A stretch of DNA of 37,295 bases from Planctomycetia bacterium (GCA_030539035.1 JAUNSU010000028.1:1-37295), one strand, 5' to 3'. Positions 7,994 to 17,515 are shown, counted from the stretch's first letter. Made by a program: numbers and translations. Notes: generated by a model not told the origin, from the letters alone.

Positions 7994-8087
7994 AAGTACC
8001 TGCCTGAAAGATCCTTCCTAATGAGAGATGTTCTTTGAATGTCTCTTGTCCGCAGTAAATTTTAAATCCACCCTTAAAATAAACCAT

Positions 8088-9362
8088 ATGAGAATAAAAA
8101 CCGACCTTCGCCTGTTGTGTATTGTGTTCTGTTTTTCGCTGTTCCTTTTTCCCGGCTGCGATTTTTGGGATCGGCTTTTCAAAAAGAAAGTCGAGATCTC
8201 CAGCAAGCCGACGGCGATCAAAGTGGAGACCATGAAACCGGAAAAGCGGATCGTGATCGATTATGAAGAATTCACCGGAGAGACCCGTGCGGTCGAAAAC
8301 GTCAATATCCAGGCGCAGGTTTCCGGGATACTGAAGAATACGCTTTTTACCGAAGGATCGGAAGTCCGCAAGGATGATGTCCTGTTCGAGATCGAGCCGG
8401 AGATCTATCAGGCGATTCTGGAAACGGCGACCGGAAATTTGCAAAGCGCGCAGGGTGAACTCGCCGCTCTTCGCGCAAGGGAACCGCAGCTGAGAAATGA
8501 AAAGGAACGGCAGATCACCCTGATCGAAAGCAAAACCGTCTCCGAATCTGAATATGAAATCGCGGTCGCCGCTTACAACGAATGCCTTGCGAAGATCCAA
8601 AAAGGAGAAGCCGATATCATCAAGGCGCGCGCTGAACTTCTCGAAGCGGAGATCAATCTGAAATATACGAAGATTCTTTCGCCTATCGACGGGTATATTT
8701 CGAGGAGACTGGTTACCGAGGGCAATCTGATCCAGCCGCACTCCACTTCTTTGGCCCAAATTGTCTCTCTTGACCCGATTTACGTCTATTTTTATGTCGA
8801 TGAGACGACCTATTTAAAGCTCGTCGCCATTAACGAAAAGCAGATCAAGGGACTCAAGAGCAAGGATGAAAAGCTCGCGGATCTCAAAATCGAATTTCGA
8901 TTGACGAATGAAGAATCGTATACGGATAAAAACAATGTTCCGCTGCATACAGGGATTGTCAAGTACACGGATCCGTCCATGGATGATTCGTCCGGAACCG
9001 TTCTTTTGCGCGCAACCTGTCCCAATCCGAAGCCGGGAAACGGAATGATGAACAAGATCATTCCCGGAATGATGGTCCACGTCCGTATTCCGGTCACCGA
9101 GAACTATTCCGCGATTCTTGTTCCGGAAGAAGCGCTTGGAACGGAGCAGGGGATCCGGTATATCTATGTTGTCGATAAGGAAGGAAAAGCGCAGATGCGC
9201 CATTTGGAGCTCGGACCGCTTCAGCCGGACAATATGCGGGTTGTTCGAAAAGGGGTTAAACCGGATGATACGATTATAGTGAGCGGTCTGCTCCGTTTGC
9301 GGCCGGGTTCGGCGGTTGCTCCGAAAGAAACGACCTTGAACGATCTGCGTAAAGGAATTTAG
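8088..9362 (+). CDS. RND efflux membrane-fusion lipoprotein
   Basis: A 424-residue periplasmic adaptor (HlyD/AcrA-type membrane-fusion protein) that links an RND pump to an outer-membrane channel. The leader has a hydrophobic core and ends in LFPGC (Cys24), a slightly atypical lipobox that suggests an inner-membrane lipoprotein. After it come the barrel-sandwich (lipoyl) half-motif 'VNIQAQVSGILKN', a helical hairpin with heptad-like Glu/Ala/Leu pattern, the second lipoyl half 'ILSPIDGYISRRLVTEGNLI' and the beta-barrel with 'IIPGMMVHVRIPV'. The ATG at 8088 gives the lipoprotein leader; an in-frame ATG 20 codons earlier would bury it. The ribosome site is weak. The RND pump gene follows after 12 bases. 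No TolC-like gene is present in the window. Confidence 0.9.
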   Translation: MRIKTDLRLLCIVFCFSLFLFPGCDFWDRLFKKKVEISSKPTAIKVETMKPEKRIVIDYEEFTGETRAVENVNIQAQVSGILKNTLFTEGSEVRKDDVLFEIEPEIYQAILETATGNLQSAQGELAALRAREPQLRNEKERQITLIESKTVSESEYEIAVAAYNECLAKIQKGEADIIKARAELLEAEINLKYTKILSPIDGYISRRLVTEGNLIQPHSTSLAQIVSLDPIYVYFYVDETTYLKLVAINEKQIKGLKSKDEKLADLKIEFRLTNEESYTDKNNVPLHTGIVKYTDPSMDDSSGTVLLRATCPNPKPGNGMMNKIIPGMMVHVRIPVTENYSAILVPEEALGTEQGIRYIYVVDKEGKAQMRHLELGPLQPDNMRVVRKGVKPDDTIIVSGLLRLRPGSAVAPKETTLNDLRKGI

Positions 9363-9374
9363 GGAGAGACGATC

Positions 9375-12300
9375 ATGTTTGCACGATTTTTTATTGACCG
9401 TCCCATCTTTGCATCGGTTCTCTCTATCCTGATCGTTCTGGCCGGATTGATCTCCTATTTCAATCTTCCCCAGGCTCAATATCCCGATGTATCGCCGCCG
9501 ACCATTTTTGTAATGGCGCAGTATCCCGGCGCCGACGCGCAAACGGTATCGGAAACCGTTGCCATTCCGTTGGAAGAGCAGATCAACGGCGTTGAAGATA
9601 TGCTCTATATGGAATCGGTCTGCACGAACGACGGACAATGCAGAATTATCGTTACCTTTAAAGTCGGCGTCGATTTGAACATGGCGCAGGTCCTCGTTCA
9701 GAACAGGGTGGGGGTCGCAACGCCGAAATTGCCCGAGGTAACGCGGACTCTCGGGGTTACCACCAAAAAGCGAAGTCCCACCACGATCCTTTACGTCAAT
9801 TTCTTTTCCGATACTTACGATCAGATCTTTATCAGCAATTATATTCGCCTGAATGTGCTCGATGTCATCGCGCGTTTGCCCGGTGTGGGGGATACGACCA
9901 TTCTCGGCGAAAAAGAATACAGTATGCGGATTTGGCTTGATCCCGATAAAATGAAGGTGCGCAAACTTGCCGCCTCCGATATTGCCGCCGCGGTCGAAAA
10001 TCAGAATACCCAGGTTGCCGCCGGACAGCTCGGGCAGCAGCCGCTTGCCGATCCGGTGATGTTCCAGTATATTCTTCGAACACAGGGACGTCTTCCGGAC
10101 AAGGAAGCGTTCGAGCATATTATTGTCAAGGCGGACAAGGACGGGCGAATCACCAAGCTCCGGGACGTTGCCCGAATCGAGATCGGCGCGAAATCCATCG
10201 ACGTTTACGATCTGATCGACGGCGATGTTTCCATTCTCGATAAAAGATATCAGACGAAAACCGCGGGAAAATCGAAAAAGATCTACCATAATCTTTATTG
10301 CAGTAAATTGTCCGTTTCCCAGCTTCCGGGAGCGAACGCGCTGGATACGGCCCGGGTCGTCAAGAAAAAAATGGCCGAACTCAGCAAGAAATTTCCTTCC
10401 AATCTGAACTATACGATCGTGTTCGATACGACTCCGTTTATTGAAGAATCGATCTCGGAAGTCCAGCATACATTGCGGGATGCCGTGATCCTGGTCGCGC
10501 TGGTCGTTCTCCTCTTTTTGCAGTCCTGGAGAGCCGCGATTATTCCGCTGATCGCTGTTCCGGTCTCATTGATCGGAACTTTTACCGTAATGTCCATGCT
10601 CGGATTCAGCTTGAACAATTTGTCCCTTTTCGGACTTGTTCTCGCGATTGGGATCGTCGTGGATGATGCGATTGTGGTTGTCGAAAATGTCGAACGGCAT
10701 ATGGAAGAAGGTCTTTCACCGAAAGACGCGGCGCGAAAAGCGATGGATGAGGTCTCCGGCGCTCTGGTCGCCATTGCCCTTGTACTTTGCTGTGTTTTCG
10801 TTCCCTGCGCGTTTCTTTCCGGGGTTACCGGGCAATTCTTCAAGCAATTTGCCTTGACAATCGCTGTATCAACGGTGATCTCGGCCTTTAATTCCCTTAC
10901 CCTTTCTCCGGCTCTTTCCGCCATTCTGCTTAAACCGAAAGATTCGTCCAAAAATCTTTTCGGGTGGATCGTGGAAAAAACGATCGGCAGCTTCTTCCGG
11001 CTCTTCAACCGATCTTTTCAGCTGGGAACCTCCGTATATGTATTTGGTGTCAAATGCCTTTTGCGGATCAGTTTTCTTGTGCTGATCGTTTACGGAGGGC
11101 TTTTGTGTCTTACATACAAAACGTTTACAACGGTTCCGACCGGGTTTATTCCGACGCAGGACCGGGGATATTTGATGATGTTCGTTCAGCTTCCGGACTC
11201 CGCGTCGCTTGACCGGACGAAAGCCGTTGTTCAGCAGATTCAAAAGATCTGCTTCGGCGATGAAAAAAGCGGAGTAAAGCCTGTTCGCGGTGTTCGGACA
11301 ATGCTCTCCACAATCGGAATGTCCTTCTTGACCATGAGCAGTTCTTCGAACATGGCCTCGATTACCCTGATTTTGGATTCTTTTGAGGAACGAAAGAAGT
11401 CCGGGATATCCGATATCATGGTTCAGGAGGAATTGACGCGGCGGATCAATGAAGAGATCACTCGGGGAAGCGTTCGGGTCGTTCGCCCTGCTCCGGTCGA
11501 CGGAATGGGAATGTCTTCCGGTTTTAAAATGCAGTTGCAGGATACCGGCAATCAAGGTGTTTACGCTCTTCAGGTAATGGCCGATGATTTGATCGAGATG
11601 GCCAATAAAGATCCTCGTCTGAAAAATATCTTAACCCAATATCGGGCCAATTCTCCGCAAAAATATGTTTTTATCGACCGAAAGAAAGCAATCGCGATGG
11701 GAACGCCTGTCGAAGATGTCTTTAATGCCCTTCAAACCTATCTCGGTTCGAAATACGTAAACGATTTAACCTATGTCGGAAGGAATTTTCAGGTGAAAGT
11801 TCAGGCCGACGGACCGTTCCGGAGCAATCAAAAAGATCTGAATCGGATCCATGTGAAAAATATTATGGGTAAAATGGTCCCGCTCGGGTCGTTGGTAACC
11901 ATTAAAGATTATAATGGACCTTTGGCGGTCAACCGGTTCAATATGTTTCCTTCCGCGGCGATTATCGGAGCGCCCGCTGAAGGGATCAGTTCCGGCGAGA
12001 GCCTTGCGATTATGGAAGATCTTTGCCGCGATAATCTTCCGAACTCCATGAATTACGAATGGAGTGAGTTGGCGCTATTGGAAAAAACGGCGGGAAATAC
12101 GGCGCTTTTGACCTTTTTCCTCGCGATTGTGTTCGTCTTCCTCGTTCTCGCGGCGCTTTATGAATCGTGGACATTGCCGTTGGCGATTATCATGGTCGTT
12201 CCGATGTGTCTGCTCAGTTCGCTTTTCGGGGTCCTCCTTTGCAATCTCGATATGAACATCTTTACGCAGATCGGATTTCTTGTCCTTGTCGGACTCGCCT

Positions 12301-12602
12301 GCAAAAACGCGATTTTGATCGTTGAGTTTGCGAAAGCCAAGCAGAACGACGGACTGTCCCGCGTTGATGCGACCCTCGAAGCTTGCCGATTGCGAATTCG
12401 CCCGATTATAATGACCTCACTCGCCTTCATTCTGGGCGTTGTCCCGCTCCTGATCTCTTCCGGCGCCGGGCATGAAATGCGGTATACTCTCGGTGTTGCC
12501 GTTTTCAGCGGAATGATCGGCGTTACCTTGTTCGGTATTTTCTTAACCCCGGTCTTTTATTCCATTATTCAAATGATCTTTGGAAAAAAGACGAAAGGCT
12601 AA
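9375..12602 (+). CDS. RND multidrug efflux pump (HAE1/AcrB-like)
   Basis: A 1,075-residue proton-driven inner-membrane pump of the AcrB/MexB type, slightly longer than the usual 1,030-1,050. It starts with the classical MFARFFIDRPIFASVLSI transmembrane helix 1. The periplasmic porter phrases 'YPGADAQTVSETVAIPLEEQING' and 'PTTILYVNF' follow, and the proton-relay pair Asp430-Asp431 lies in GIVVDDAIVVVENVE. The second half repeats the fold and ends with 'GVTLFGIFLTPVFYSII'. AGGGAG precedes the ATG. An unusual Lys/Tyr-rich insertion of about 20 residues (near 283-305, around KTAGKSKKIYHNLYC) lies where relatives run directly into 'QLPGANALD'. Substrates cannot be read from the sequence. It is probably coupled to the upstream lipoprotein; an outer-membrane channel must come from elsewhere. 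Confidence 0.95.
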   Translation: MFARFFIDRPIFASVLSILIVLAGLISYFNLPQAQYPDVSPPTIFVMAQYPGADAQTVSETVAIPLEEQINGVEDMLYMESVCTNDGQCRIIVTFKVGVDLNMAQVLVQNRVGVATPKLPEVTRTLGVTTKKRSPTTILYVNFFSDTYDQIFISNYIRLNVLDVIARLPGVGDTTILGEKEYSMRIWLDPDKMKVRKLAASDIAAAVENQNTQVAAGQLGQQPLADPVMFQYILRTQGRLPDKEAFEHIIVKADKDGRITKLRDVARIEIGAKSIDVYDLIDGDVSILDKRYQTKTAGKSKKIYHNLYCSKLSVSQLPGANALDTARVVKKKMAELSKKFPSNLNYTIVFDTTPFIEESISEVQHTLRDAVILVALVVLLFLQSWRAAIIPLIAVPVSLIGTFTVMSMLGFSLNNLSLFGLVLAIGIVVDDAIVVVENVERHMEEGLSPKDAARKAMDEVSGALVAIALVLCCVFVPCAFLSGVTGQFFKQFALTIAVSTVISAFNSLTLSPALSAILLKPKDSSKNLFGWIVEKTIGSFFRLFNRSFQLGTSVYVFGVKCLLRISFLVLIVYGGLLCLTYKTFTTVPTGFIPTQDRGYLMMFVQLPDSASLDRTKAVVQQIQKICFGDEKSGVKPVRGVRTMLSTIGMSFLTMSSSSNMASITLILDSFEERKKSGISDIMVQEELTRRINEEITRGSVRVVRPAPVDGMGMSSGFKMQLQDTGNQGVYALQVMADDLIEMANKDPRLKNILTQYRANSPQKYVFIDRKKAIAMGTPVEDVFNALQTYLGSKYVNDLTYVGRNFQVKVQADGPFRSNQKDLNRIHVKNIMGKMVPLGSLVTIKDYNGPLAVNRFNMFPSAAIIGAPAEGISSGESLAIMEDLCRDNLPNSMNYEWSELALLEKTAGNTALLTFFLAIVFVFLVLAALYESWTLPLAIIMVVPMCLLSSLFGVLLCNLDMNIFTQIGFLVLVGLACKNAILIVEFAKAKQNDGLSRVDATLEACRLRIRPIIMTSLAFILGVVPLLISSGAGHEMRYTLGVAVFSGMIGVTLFGIFLTPVFYSIIQMIFGKKTKG

Positions 12603-13600
12603 GCTTCCCTGCTGATCAAAAACAGGGATCCGGACAGTTCACAGGTGAAAACACAGGTGAATTTTTCATCGCTGAGGATAATGCAGCGGTCGCGTCCGCA
12701 TCGGGCAATAAGTCCGAGCTGCTTTTTGGAAACGGCGATGGGGCATTTTTTCATCTTGCCCCAATCGACTTTGATCCGCTGAAGAAGCTGATTGCTTTTA
12801 AACAGATCGCCGGCCGATGCGCCGTCGAGATAATCGCGTCCTCCTTCAGGAATCGGACAACTCTGTTTTCCGAAGATCCTGCCCTGATCATCCATGCGAA
12901 GCAGAGCCCCCCAATGTCCCCAGCGCATTTCCAAAGAGGCTTGAGAAGATTCGGTGAGAAGTCCGAGTTCTTTTGTGATATAGAAGGGAAAGATCGCCCT
13001 TTTGCCCGCTGCGAAGGCTGCCCCCAATTTTGCATGAAGTTCTTCCGGACTCTGAAAGAACTCATGTTCGCAGATCACCTTTTCTGTACAGAACTCATTG
13101 ATCAGGGGAATGATCTCTTCCACCGACGCGATTCGATAAAGCGATCCGAAGGTGATCTCGTTCAGAAGAATTTTTGAGGCAACCGAAAGCCTTGTAAAAT
13201 CATAAGCGATTCCAAGATCGTCGAAAATATACGACATTGCAAGGATCCCGCAGTTGACCCGAACGGGATTATCGATCGACGGTTCTTTCAGGAGCAGGGG
13301 AATCATCTTGCCCAGTCCGGTGATTGTAAAGACTTCCCGAACGGATTCAGTCGGATCAAGTATTTCCAGCTTCCCTTGCCGTCCTCGCAATTGCTTGTCT
13401 ATCGCAAGAATCATTCTCAGTCCGGCACTGGAAATAAAGGAAACCTGAGAAAAATCGAGTTCAACAAACTTTGCGTCTTCCAGAAAACCGGCAATTTGCG
13501 TTCCGATTTCCTCGGAAGTATTGCTGTCGATCCGTCCGGTTAAAGTTAATTGAAGCGCGGTTCCTTCCCGATGGTCAACAAGAACCTGTTCCATAAGCAT
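12599..13600 (-). CDS. STAS-domain protein with papain-like C-terminal region
   Basis: A 333-residue cytoplasmic protein. Residues 1-105 are a STAS (anti-sigma-factor antagonist) domain: 'LTLTGRIDSNTSEEI', 'VELDFSQVSFISSAGLRMIL' with Ser57/Ser58 at the usual phosphorylation site, and 'FTITGL'. The rest is not a standard partner of STAS. It contains 'VNCGILAMSYIFDDLGI' (Cys117), 'LGAAFAAGKRAIFPFYI' and 'WGHWGALLRMDDQGRIF' (His229), an order and spacing that resemble C39/papain-like peptidase folds. No clear third catalytic residue is seen, so activity is doubtful. The ATG at 13600 has AAAGGATT ahead. The stop overlaps the pump stop by four bases, in convergent orientation. Signalling role likely; target unknown. 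The STAS call is firm, the C-terminal call tentative. Confidence 0.8.
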   Translation of the reverse strand: MLMEQVLVDHREGTALQLTLTGRIDSNTSEEIGTQIAGFLEDAKFVELDFSQVSFISSAGLRMILAIDKQLRGRQGKLEILDPTESVREVFTITGLGKMIPLLLKEPSIDNPVRVNCGILAMSYIFDDLGIAYDFTRLSVASKILLNEITFGSLYRIASVEEIIPLINEFCTEKVICEHEFFQSPEELHAKLGAAFAAGKRAIFPFYITKELGLLTESSQASLEMRWGHWGALLRMDDQGRIFGKQSCPIPEGGRDYLDGASAGDLFKSNQLLQRIKVDWGKMKKCPIAVSKKQLGLIARCGRDRCIILSDEKFTCVFTCELSGSLFLISREA

Positions 13601-13649
13601 GAATCCTTTGCGATTAAAGATAATATTCCTCTTTGCGTCTGAATGATTT

Positions 13650-13678
13650 TATTTTCCATATTACGGGCCTCTTGTCAA
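13650..13678 (-). promoter_or_regulatory. Possible promoter of STAS gene
   Basis: Minus-strand TTGACA (13673-13678) is perfect. At 17 bases the -10 is AAAATA (13650-13655), a weak match. It lies about 50 bases before the STAS gene ATG. Confidence 0.35.
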
Positions 13679-13764
13679 TCAGAAGCTGATCAAAAAGAAA
13701 AAGGTTTTCTCTTGATCCTCCTGGAGACAGGGATGTCAATTTTCCGACACGCTTGCCGATTTTG

Positions 13765-13793
13765 TTGACTTTATCCTTTCGATTGTTTATAAT
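13765..13793 (+). promoter_or_regulatory. Promoter of glycoside hydrolase gene
   Basis: TTGACT (13765-13770) and a perfect TATAAT (13788-13793) are spaced 17 bases apart, followed by an A-run. The leader to the ATG at 13893 is about 90 bases. Confidence 0.7.
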
Positions 13794-13892
13794 AAAAAAA
13801 GTTGAGTCGACAGAGAACCATTTTAATAATCTCCTGCGGCGGTTTTTTAGATGTACCGGAAGCGCGGGAAAAGAAACAGAGGAGCAAAGAAA

Positions 13893-16325
13893 ATGAAAAA
13901 AGGTTTATCCGTTTTTGCATTTTTTATCTTGATCTGTATTTGCGGTGCGATGATCGGATCCGCAAGCGAATCGGGACTTTCAAAGAATGCAGGCGATCTC
14001 TCCGCAGATCGATCCGCAAGGATTTCAAACAGGGAAAGCGAGAATCCGTTGATCCCGATGGGAGCGATTACAGGAAAACCGACACGGGAACAGATCCGCA
14101 AGATCCTTGCCGATTATCGATCTGTCGGAATAAACCAGTTTTTGATCTATCCCCGCGCCGGATGTGAACTCGAATATATGTCCGAGGAATGGCTCAATAC
14201 TTGCGAATGGGTCTGCGAAGAAGCGCAAAAACTCGGCTTTACTTCTATTTGGCTTTATGATGAGTACAATTGGCCGAGCGGGACCTGCAATAAAGAAGTG
14301 ATGAAGATCAATCCGAAATTTGAAATGCCCCAGCTCTGCGTCAATAAGGATAATGGTGAATATAAAGTCGAGATCCGCCGAAATCCGCAGATGAGCTATC
14401 TTATGGATCCCGATGCGGTTGACTGCTTTATTAAAATGACCCATGAAAAATATTTTGCCCGATTGGGAAAATACTTTGGTACCTTAATCAAGGGGATCTT
14501 TACCGATGAACCGGATATCGGATATTTTAATCGTTCCAACCGGAAAGATGTTTTTCGAATGGGATATTACTTCGGCTTGAACGAAGATTACGCAAAAGCG
14601 ACCGGCGGACGCGATCTCAATAAAGATATCATTGAAGGCGTGAAAAGCGGAACTCATGATTTTCAAGCGGTTTGCAATCGCCTTCTTGGGGAACGTTTTC
14701 GAGCGGTTTATATTGATCGAGTCAATAAATGGTGCCTTGATCACAAGATCGTGTTTACCGGGCATATGATGAACGAGTCGGGAACCTCGGTCGCTCTTTC
14801 CAGTAATGGACACGCGCTTCTTGCAATCGGCGGAATGAGTTTTCCCGGAATTGACGAGATCTTTTTACACAACTCGATTGAATCCGTTCCCGGCTGTAAA
14901 CTGGGAGGAACAAAAGGTGCGGTCGAATGGCTCACCTTTTCCACCGGGATGTATGCGATCGAAAAGCAGGGAAACCGGGGCGGATTGGCCGAACTCTTTG
15001 CGCTTGGTCCCTGTGAAATCAGTTTTACGCGCCTGATCAAACAGATCTGGCTTGCGTCCGCGTTCGGTATTGATCATTATCTTCTTGCCATTGCGCCTGT
15101 TGATGCTCGCGGAAACAGTCTTAAAGGCCAATATTATTCCGTATTTACAACCGATCAGCCGCATTTTTCCGTCTGGAGCGGCTGGGGAGATATCGCGAAA
15201 GAAGCGGCGGCCTTTGCCCGCAAAGATCGGGTTTGCGAAATTGCCGTTCGCTATCCCTATTTCCCTGTCGATCTTCACGAATTCCTCATAGAGCTTGTTC
15301 AGCATCAATGTTCCTGGCGCGTTTTGCTTCCCGGCGAGAAACCGGATCCTTCCGCGCAAATGATCTTCGATTTTACTCCGCAGGGGATCAAAGAGGAGAA
15401 GTCGGGGACTCTGATCGAAAATTTCGATTCCTTTTATAAGCAGAATCTCCTTTCCGGAGAAGCGGACAGAACGCTTGTTGTTGACAAGGAAGGCAAGATG
15501 GTGAACGATGTCTTTCTCCGGCGGTTTGCGGACGGAAGCGCCCTTGTGATCGATTTCTCCGGAAAATGTCGTTCATTGTATTGGCAGCGATTCGGATTGA
15601 AGACGCCGTTCACCTTGCAGGCGGATGGTACCGTACTGCTTCCCGCATGGAGGGTATCCGCCGATCGCCCCAATATCATTCGACTGGAATTGGATCCGAA
15701 AACGAAAGAGTATTCTTTTGAAATCGCTGAGCCGATTGATGATCTCCGTCTGATCGTTCGGCAATACGGCGGAGAGGCGCTCATGGAACTCAACGGCCAA
15801 AAGATCTCGGCGGAAGATCCCTGTTCGACGCTCCCTTCCGGGTTTAAAGATTTATATAAGGAGAAGAAACTGGACCTTGCTCCCGGCAAATACACGATCC
15901 GGCAAACAGGGGACGCAGTCGATTATTCCTTCTTGCCAAGCGGATTTTTGTCCGGATCATTCGCACGAACCGCCGGAACCGATCGGCTCTTCCGATATCG
16001 GGAAGACGGAAAAGACCTTCAGGATTATGTTGGCAAGTTGACGCAAACGGCAAAGATCGCGATTCCCCCGGATGTTCTTCGCATTTCGATTCCGATCGAA
16101 TTCGGCGATGCGGAGATCCAAATTGACGGAAAATCGCTTGGGATCCGGCTTTGCGCTCCTTATCGCTGGATCGTTCCCGATTCCGCACGCGGAAAAACGG
16201 CGGAGATCACTCTGATCCGGCATTCCTCCATCGCACCGATGTTCGGAAAAATTCGAAGCAATGTCTGGAGAGAAAGGGAAAACAATCAAAGCATTCCCGG
16301 CATCGTCGATCTGATCTGGGAATAA
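13893..16325 (+). CDS. Secreted GH106-like glycoside hydrolase
   Basis: An 810-residue exported protein with a signal peptide (MKKGLSVFAFFILICICGAM). The N-terminal catalytic region looks like the (beta/alpha)8 barrel of GH106-type alpha-L-rhamnosidases and related planctomycete enzymes: 'GITGKP'-like start, 'GINQFLIYPRAG', 'LYDEYNWPSGT' (121-131) and 'GIFTDEPDIGYF' (201-212), with Asp/Glu residues that could be catalytic. The C-terminal third contains beta-rich, galactose-binding-like segments that end in 'GNVWRERENN'-type sequence close to the tail. The ATG at 13893 follows GAGGAG at good spacing; an upstream in-frame ATG at 13851 gives a basic extension before the signal peptide. It is single-gene, with its own promoter. 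Likely substrate: rhamnose-containing or other plant/algal polysaccharide. Family call moderate, specificity unknown. Confidence 0.65.
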   Translation: MKKGLSVFAFFILICICGAMIGSASESGLSKNAGDLSADRSARISNRESENPLIPMGAITGKPTREQIRKILADYRSVGINQFLIYPRAGCELEYMSEEWLNTCEWVCEEAQKLGFTSIWLYDEYNWPSGTCNKEVMKINPKFEMPQLCVNKDNGEYKVEIRRNPQMSYLMDPDAVDCFIKMTHEKYFARLGKYFGTLIKGIFTDEPDIGYFNRSNRKDVFRMGYYFGLNEDYAKATGGRDLNKDIIEGVKSGTHDFQAVCNRLLGERFRAVYIDRVNKWCLDHKIVFTGHMMNESGTSVALSSNGHALLAIGGMSFPGIDEIFLHNSIESVPGCKLGGTKGAVEWLTFSTGMYAIEKQGNRGGLAELFALGPCEISFTRLIKQIWLASAFGIDHYLLAIAPVDARGNSLKGQYYSVFTTDQPHFSVWSGWGDIAKEAAAFARKDRVCEIAVRYPYFPVDLHEFLIELVQHQCSWRVLLPGEKPDPSAQMIFDFTPQGIKEEKSGTLIENFDSFYKQNLLSGEADRTLVVDKEGKMVNDVFLRRFADGSALVIDFSGKCRSLYWQRFGLKTPFTLQADGTVLLPAWRVSADRPNIIRLELDPKTKEYSFEIAEPIDDLRLIVRQYGGEALMELNGQKISAEDPCSTLPSGFKDLYKEKKLDLAPGKYTIRQTGDAVDYSFLPSGFLSGSFARTAGTDRLFRYREDGKDLQDYVGKLTQTAKIAIPPDVLRISIPIEFGDAEIQIDGKSLGIRLCAPYRWIVPDSARGKTAEITLIRHSSIAPMFGKIRSNVWRERENNQSIPGIVDLIWE

Positions 16326-16354
16326 TGCCGGCGGCAAAATTTAGCGATGATCGT

Positions 16355-17515
16355 TCAAGGATTTTCTTTTCCCGAATTTTTACGAAAATCTTCATAGAAC
16401 GCTTTGAACTGTTCGAAATTGAGTCCGAATTCGGGAACGGGCTCTTTTTTGATTTTCTTGATCGCGATATCTTCGAAATTTTTCTTGACGAAGAATCCCA
16501 TTGCGGCGGTTAATGATCCTGCAACGCCGGCATTGACAATACTTCCGATTCCGGGGATCAGCTTCGCAAGGGAGGTTGCGGTTACTATTCCCGCGCATTG
16601 GGATACAAACGGAAGCGCAAAGTTTCCGATCACTTCTTTTTGAATATGATAGAGGGCGGCCAGCGTTGCGATCATTCCCATTTGGGTTGGCAATAAGAGT
16701 GTTGCGTCGGAAAGAGGGATCGGAATCGCCCCGATGCCCGCTGCGACGGCCGAAGCGCCGAGGATAGTTTTCCGCGCGATCGGATCTTTATCGATCACGG
16801 ACCGGATCTGATATTCCGTATCGATCCGCTGCGCGTCCCAAAAAGCGGCTTTGCACTCTTCCGGAATCATTTCACAGGAGAGATCAAAGAGTCTTCTGCA
16901 TCCGATCGCGCCTCTTTCCGCATCGGAGACCGCGATGATCCGGTCTTCCGGAATACCGTTCTGCATGAGGATCCTTTTCTTTGCTTCCAGCTGTTTAGGA
17001 CGGATCAGATCGCGCTTGGAAATTACGGCGATCACTTTGTCCGCAGGAAAGATCTCCCGGGTCAATTCAAGATCATAATCGGTCAATCCCGTATCCAGTC
17101 CCTGAAAAACATACCAGACAAGATGAACAGGATCCTCTTCATTGGAAAACATCTGATAAGATTCGATAAACCAGGCGGTTCGCTTGAGAAATTCAACCGC
17201 ATTGCCCGGCCTTAATCCTTTTGAGTCCCAGATCCTGATATTTTCATTTTCATAAAGATCGAAGTCCAATGTTTTCGAAGATCGGCAACGGGAACGGTCT
17301 TCCGGAACGATATCATCAAAAATCGTTTTGATAAGCGATGTTTTTCCGTTCTCCTTGTTTCCGCAAACAAGAATACAGGGACGTTTTCGCGAGAAGATTT
17401 CCCGGCTTTCCTTATACTTCGAGCGCATGATCTCCGTTAATCGCGGCTGGTCGAGTTCCGGTTTTGATTTTCCTGCGGAGAGATCGCCCCATTCCGGTTC
17501 TTTCTGTTCGTTCAT
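16355..17515 (-). CDS. DUF697-type membrane-associated GTPase
   Basis: A 386-residue GTP-binding protein. The G1/Walker A motif GNKENGKTS is at 52-60, G3 as DSKG (97-100) and G4 as SKRD (166-169). The C-terminal part, from about residue 250, is Ala/Gly/Ile-rich and hydrophobic ('ASAVAAGIGAIPIPLSDATLLLPTQMG', 'LAKLIPGIGSIVNAGVAGSLTAAMGFF') and matches DUF697, seen in GTPases that associate with membranes. AGGA precedes the ATG at 17515. It follows the RhuM gene after 12 bases and ends the operon. Its GATC density (about 22 per kb by eye) matches the rest of the window. The role is unknown; membrane or stress functions are suggested for relatives. Confidence 0.8.
   Translation of the reverse strand: MNEQKEPEWGDLSAGKSKPELDQPRLTEIMRSKYKESREIFSRKRPCILVCGNKENGKTSLIKTIFDDIVPEDRSRCRSSKTLDFDLYENENIRIWDSKGLRPGNAVEFLKRTAWFIESYQMFSNEEDPVHLVWYVFQGLDTGLTDYDLELTREIFPADKVIAVISKRDLIRPKQLEAKKRILMQNGIPEDRIIAVSDAERGAIGCRRLFDLSCEMIPEECKAAFWDAQRIDTEYQIRSVIDKDPIARKTILGASAVAAGIGAIPIPLSDATLLLPTQMGMIATLAALYHIQKEVIGNFALPFVSQCAGIVTATSLAKLIPGIGSIVNAGVAGSLTAAMGFFVKKNFEDIAIKKIKKEPVPEFGLNFEQFKAFYEDFRKNSGKENP

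Larger units (their letters stand above)
7670..8087. other. Divergent intergenic control region
   Basis: 418 bases without a convincing gene between gfo/idh 2 (minus) and the efflux operon (plus). It holds a leftward promoter (7811-7839), inverted repeats (7862-7906) and a strong rightward promoter (7964-7993). An open frame at 7741-7992 has no ribosome site and runs through these signals, so it is not called. The efflux transcript would have a leader of roughly 85 bases. Confidence 0.6.

Noticed and set aside
8814-10469. A 551-codon open frame antisense to the efflux adaptor and pump
   Set aside because: It spans two well-conserved genes in the opposite direction and shows no protein-family features.
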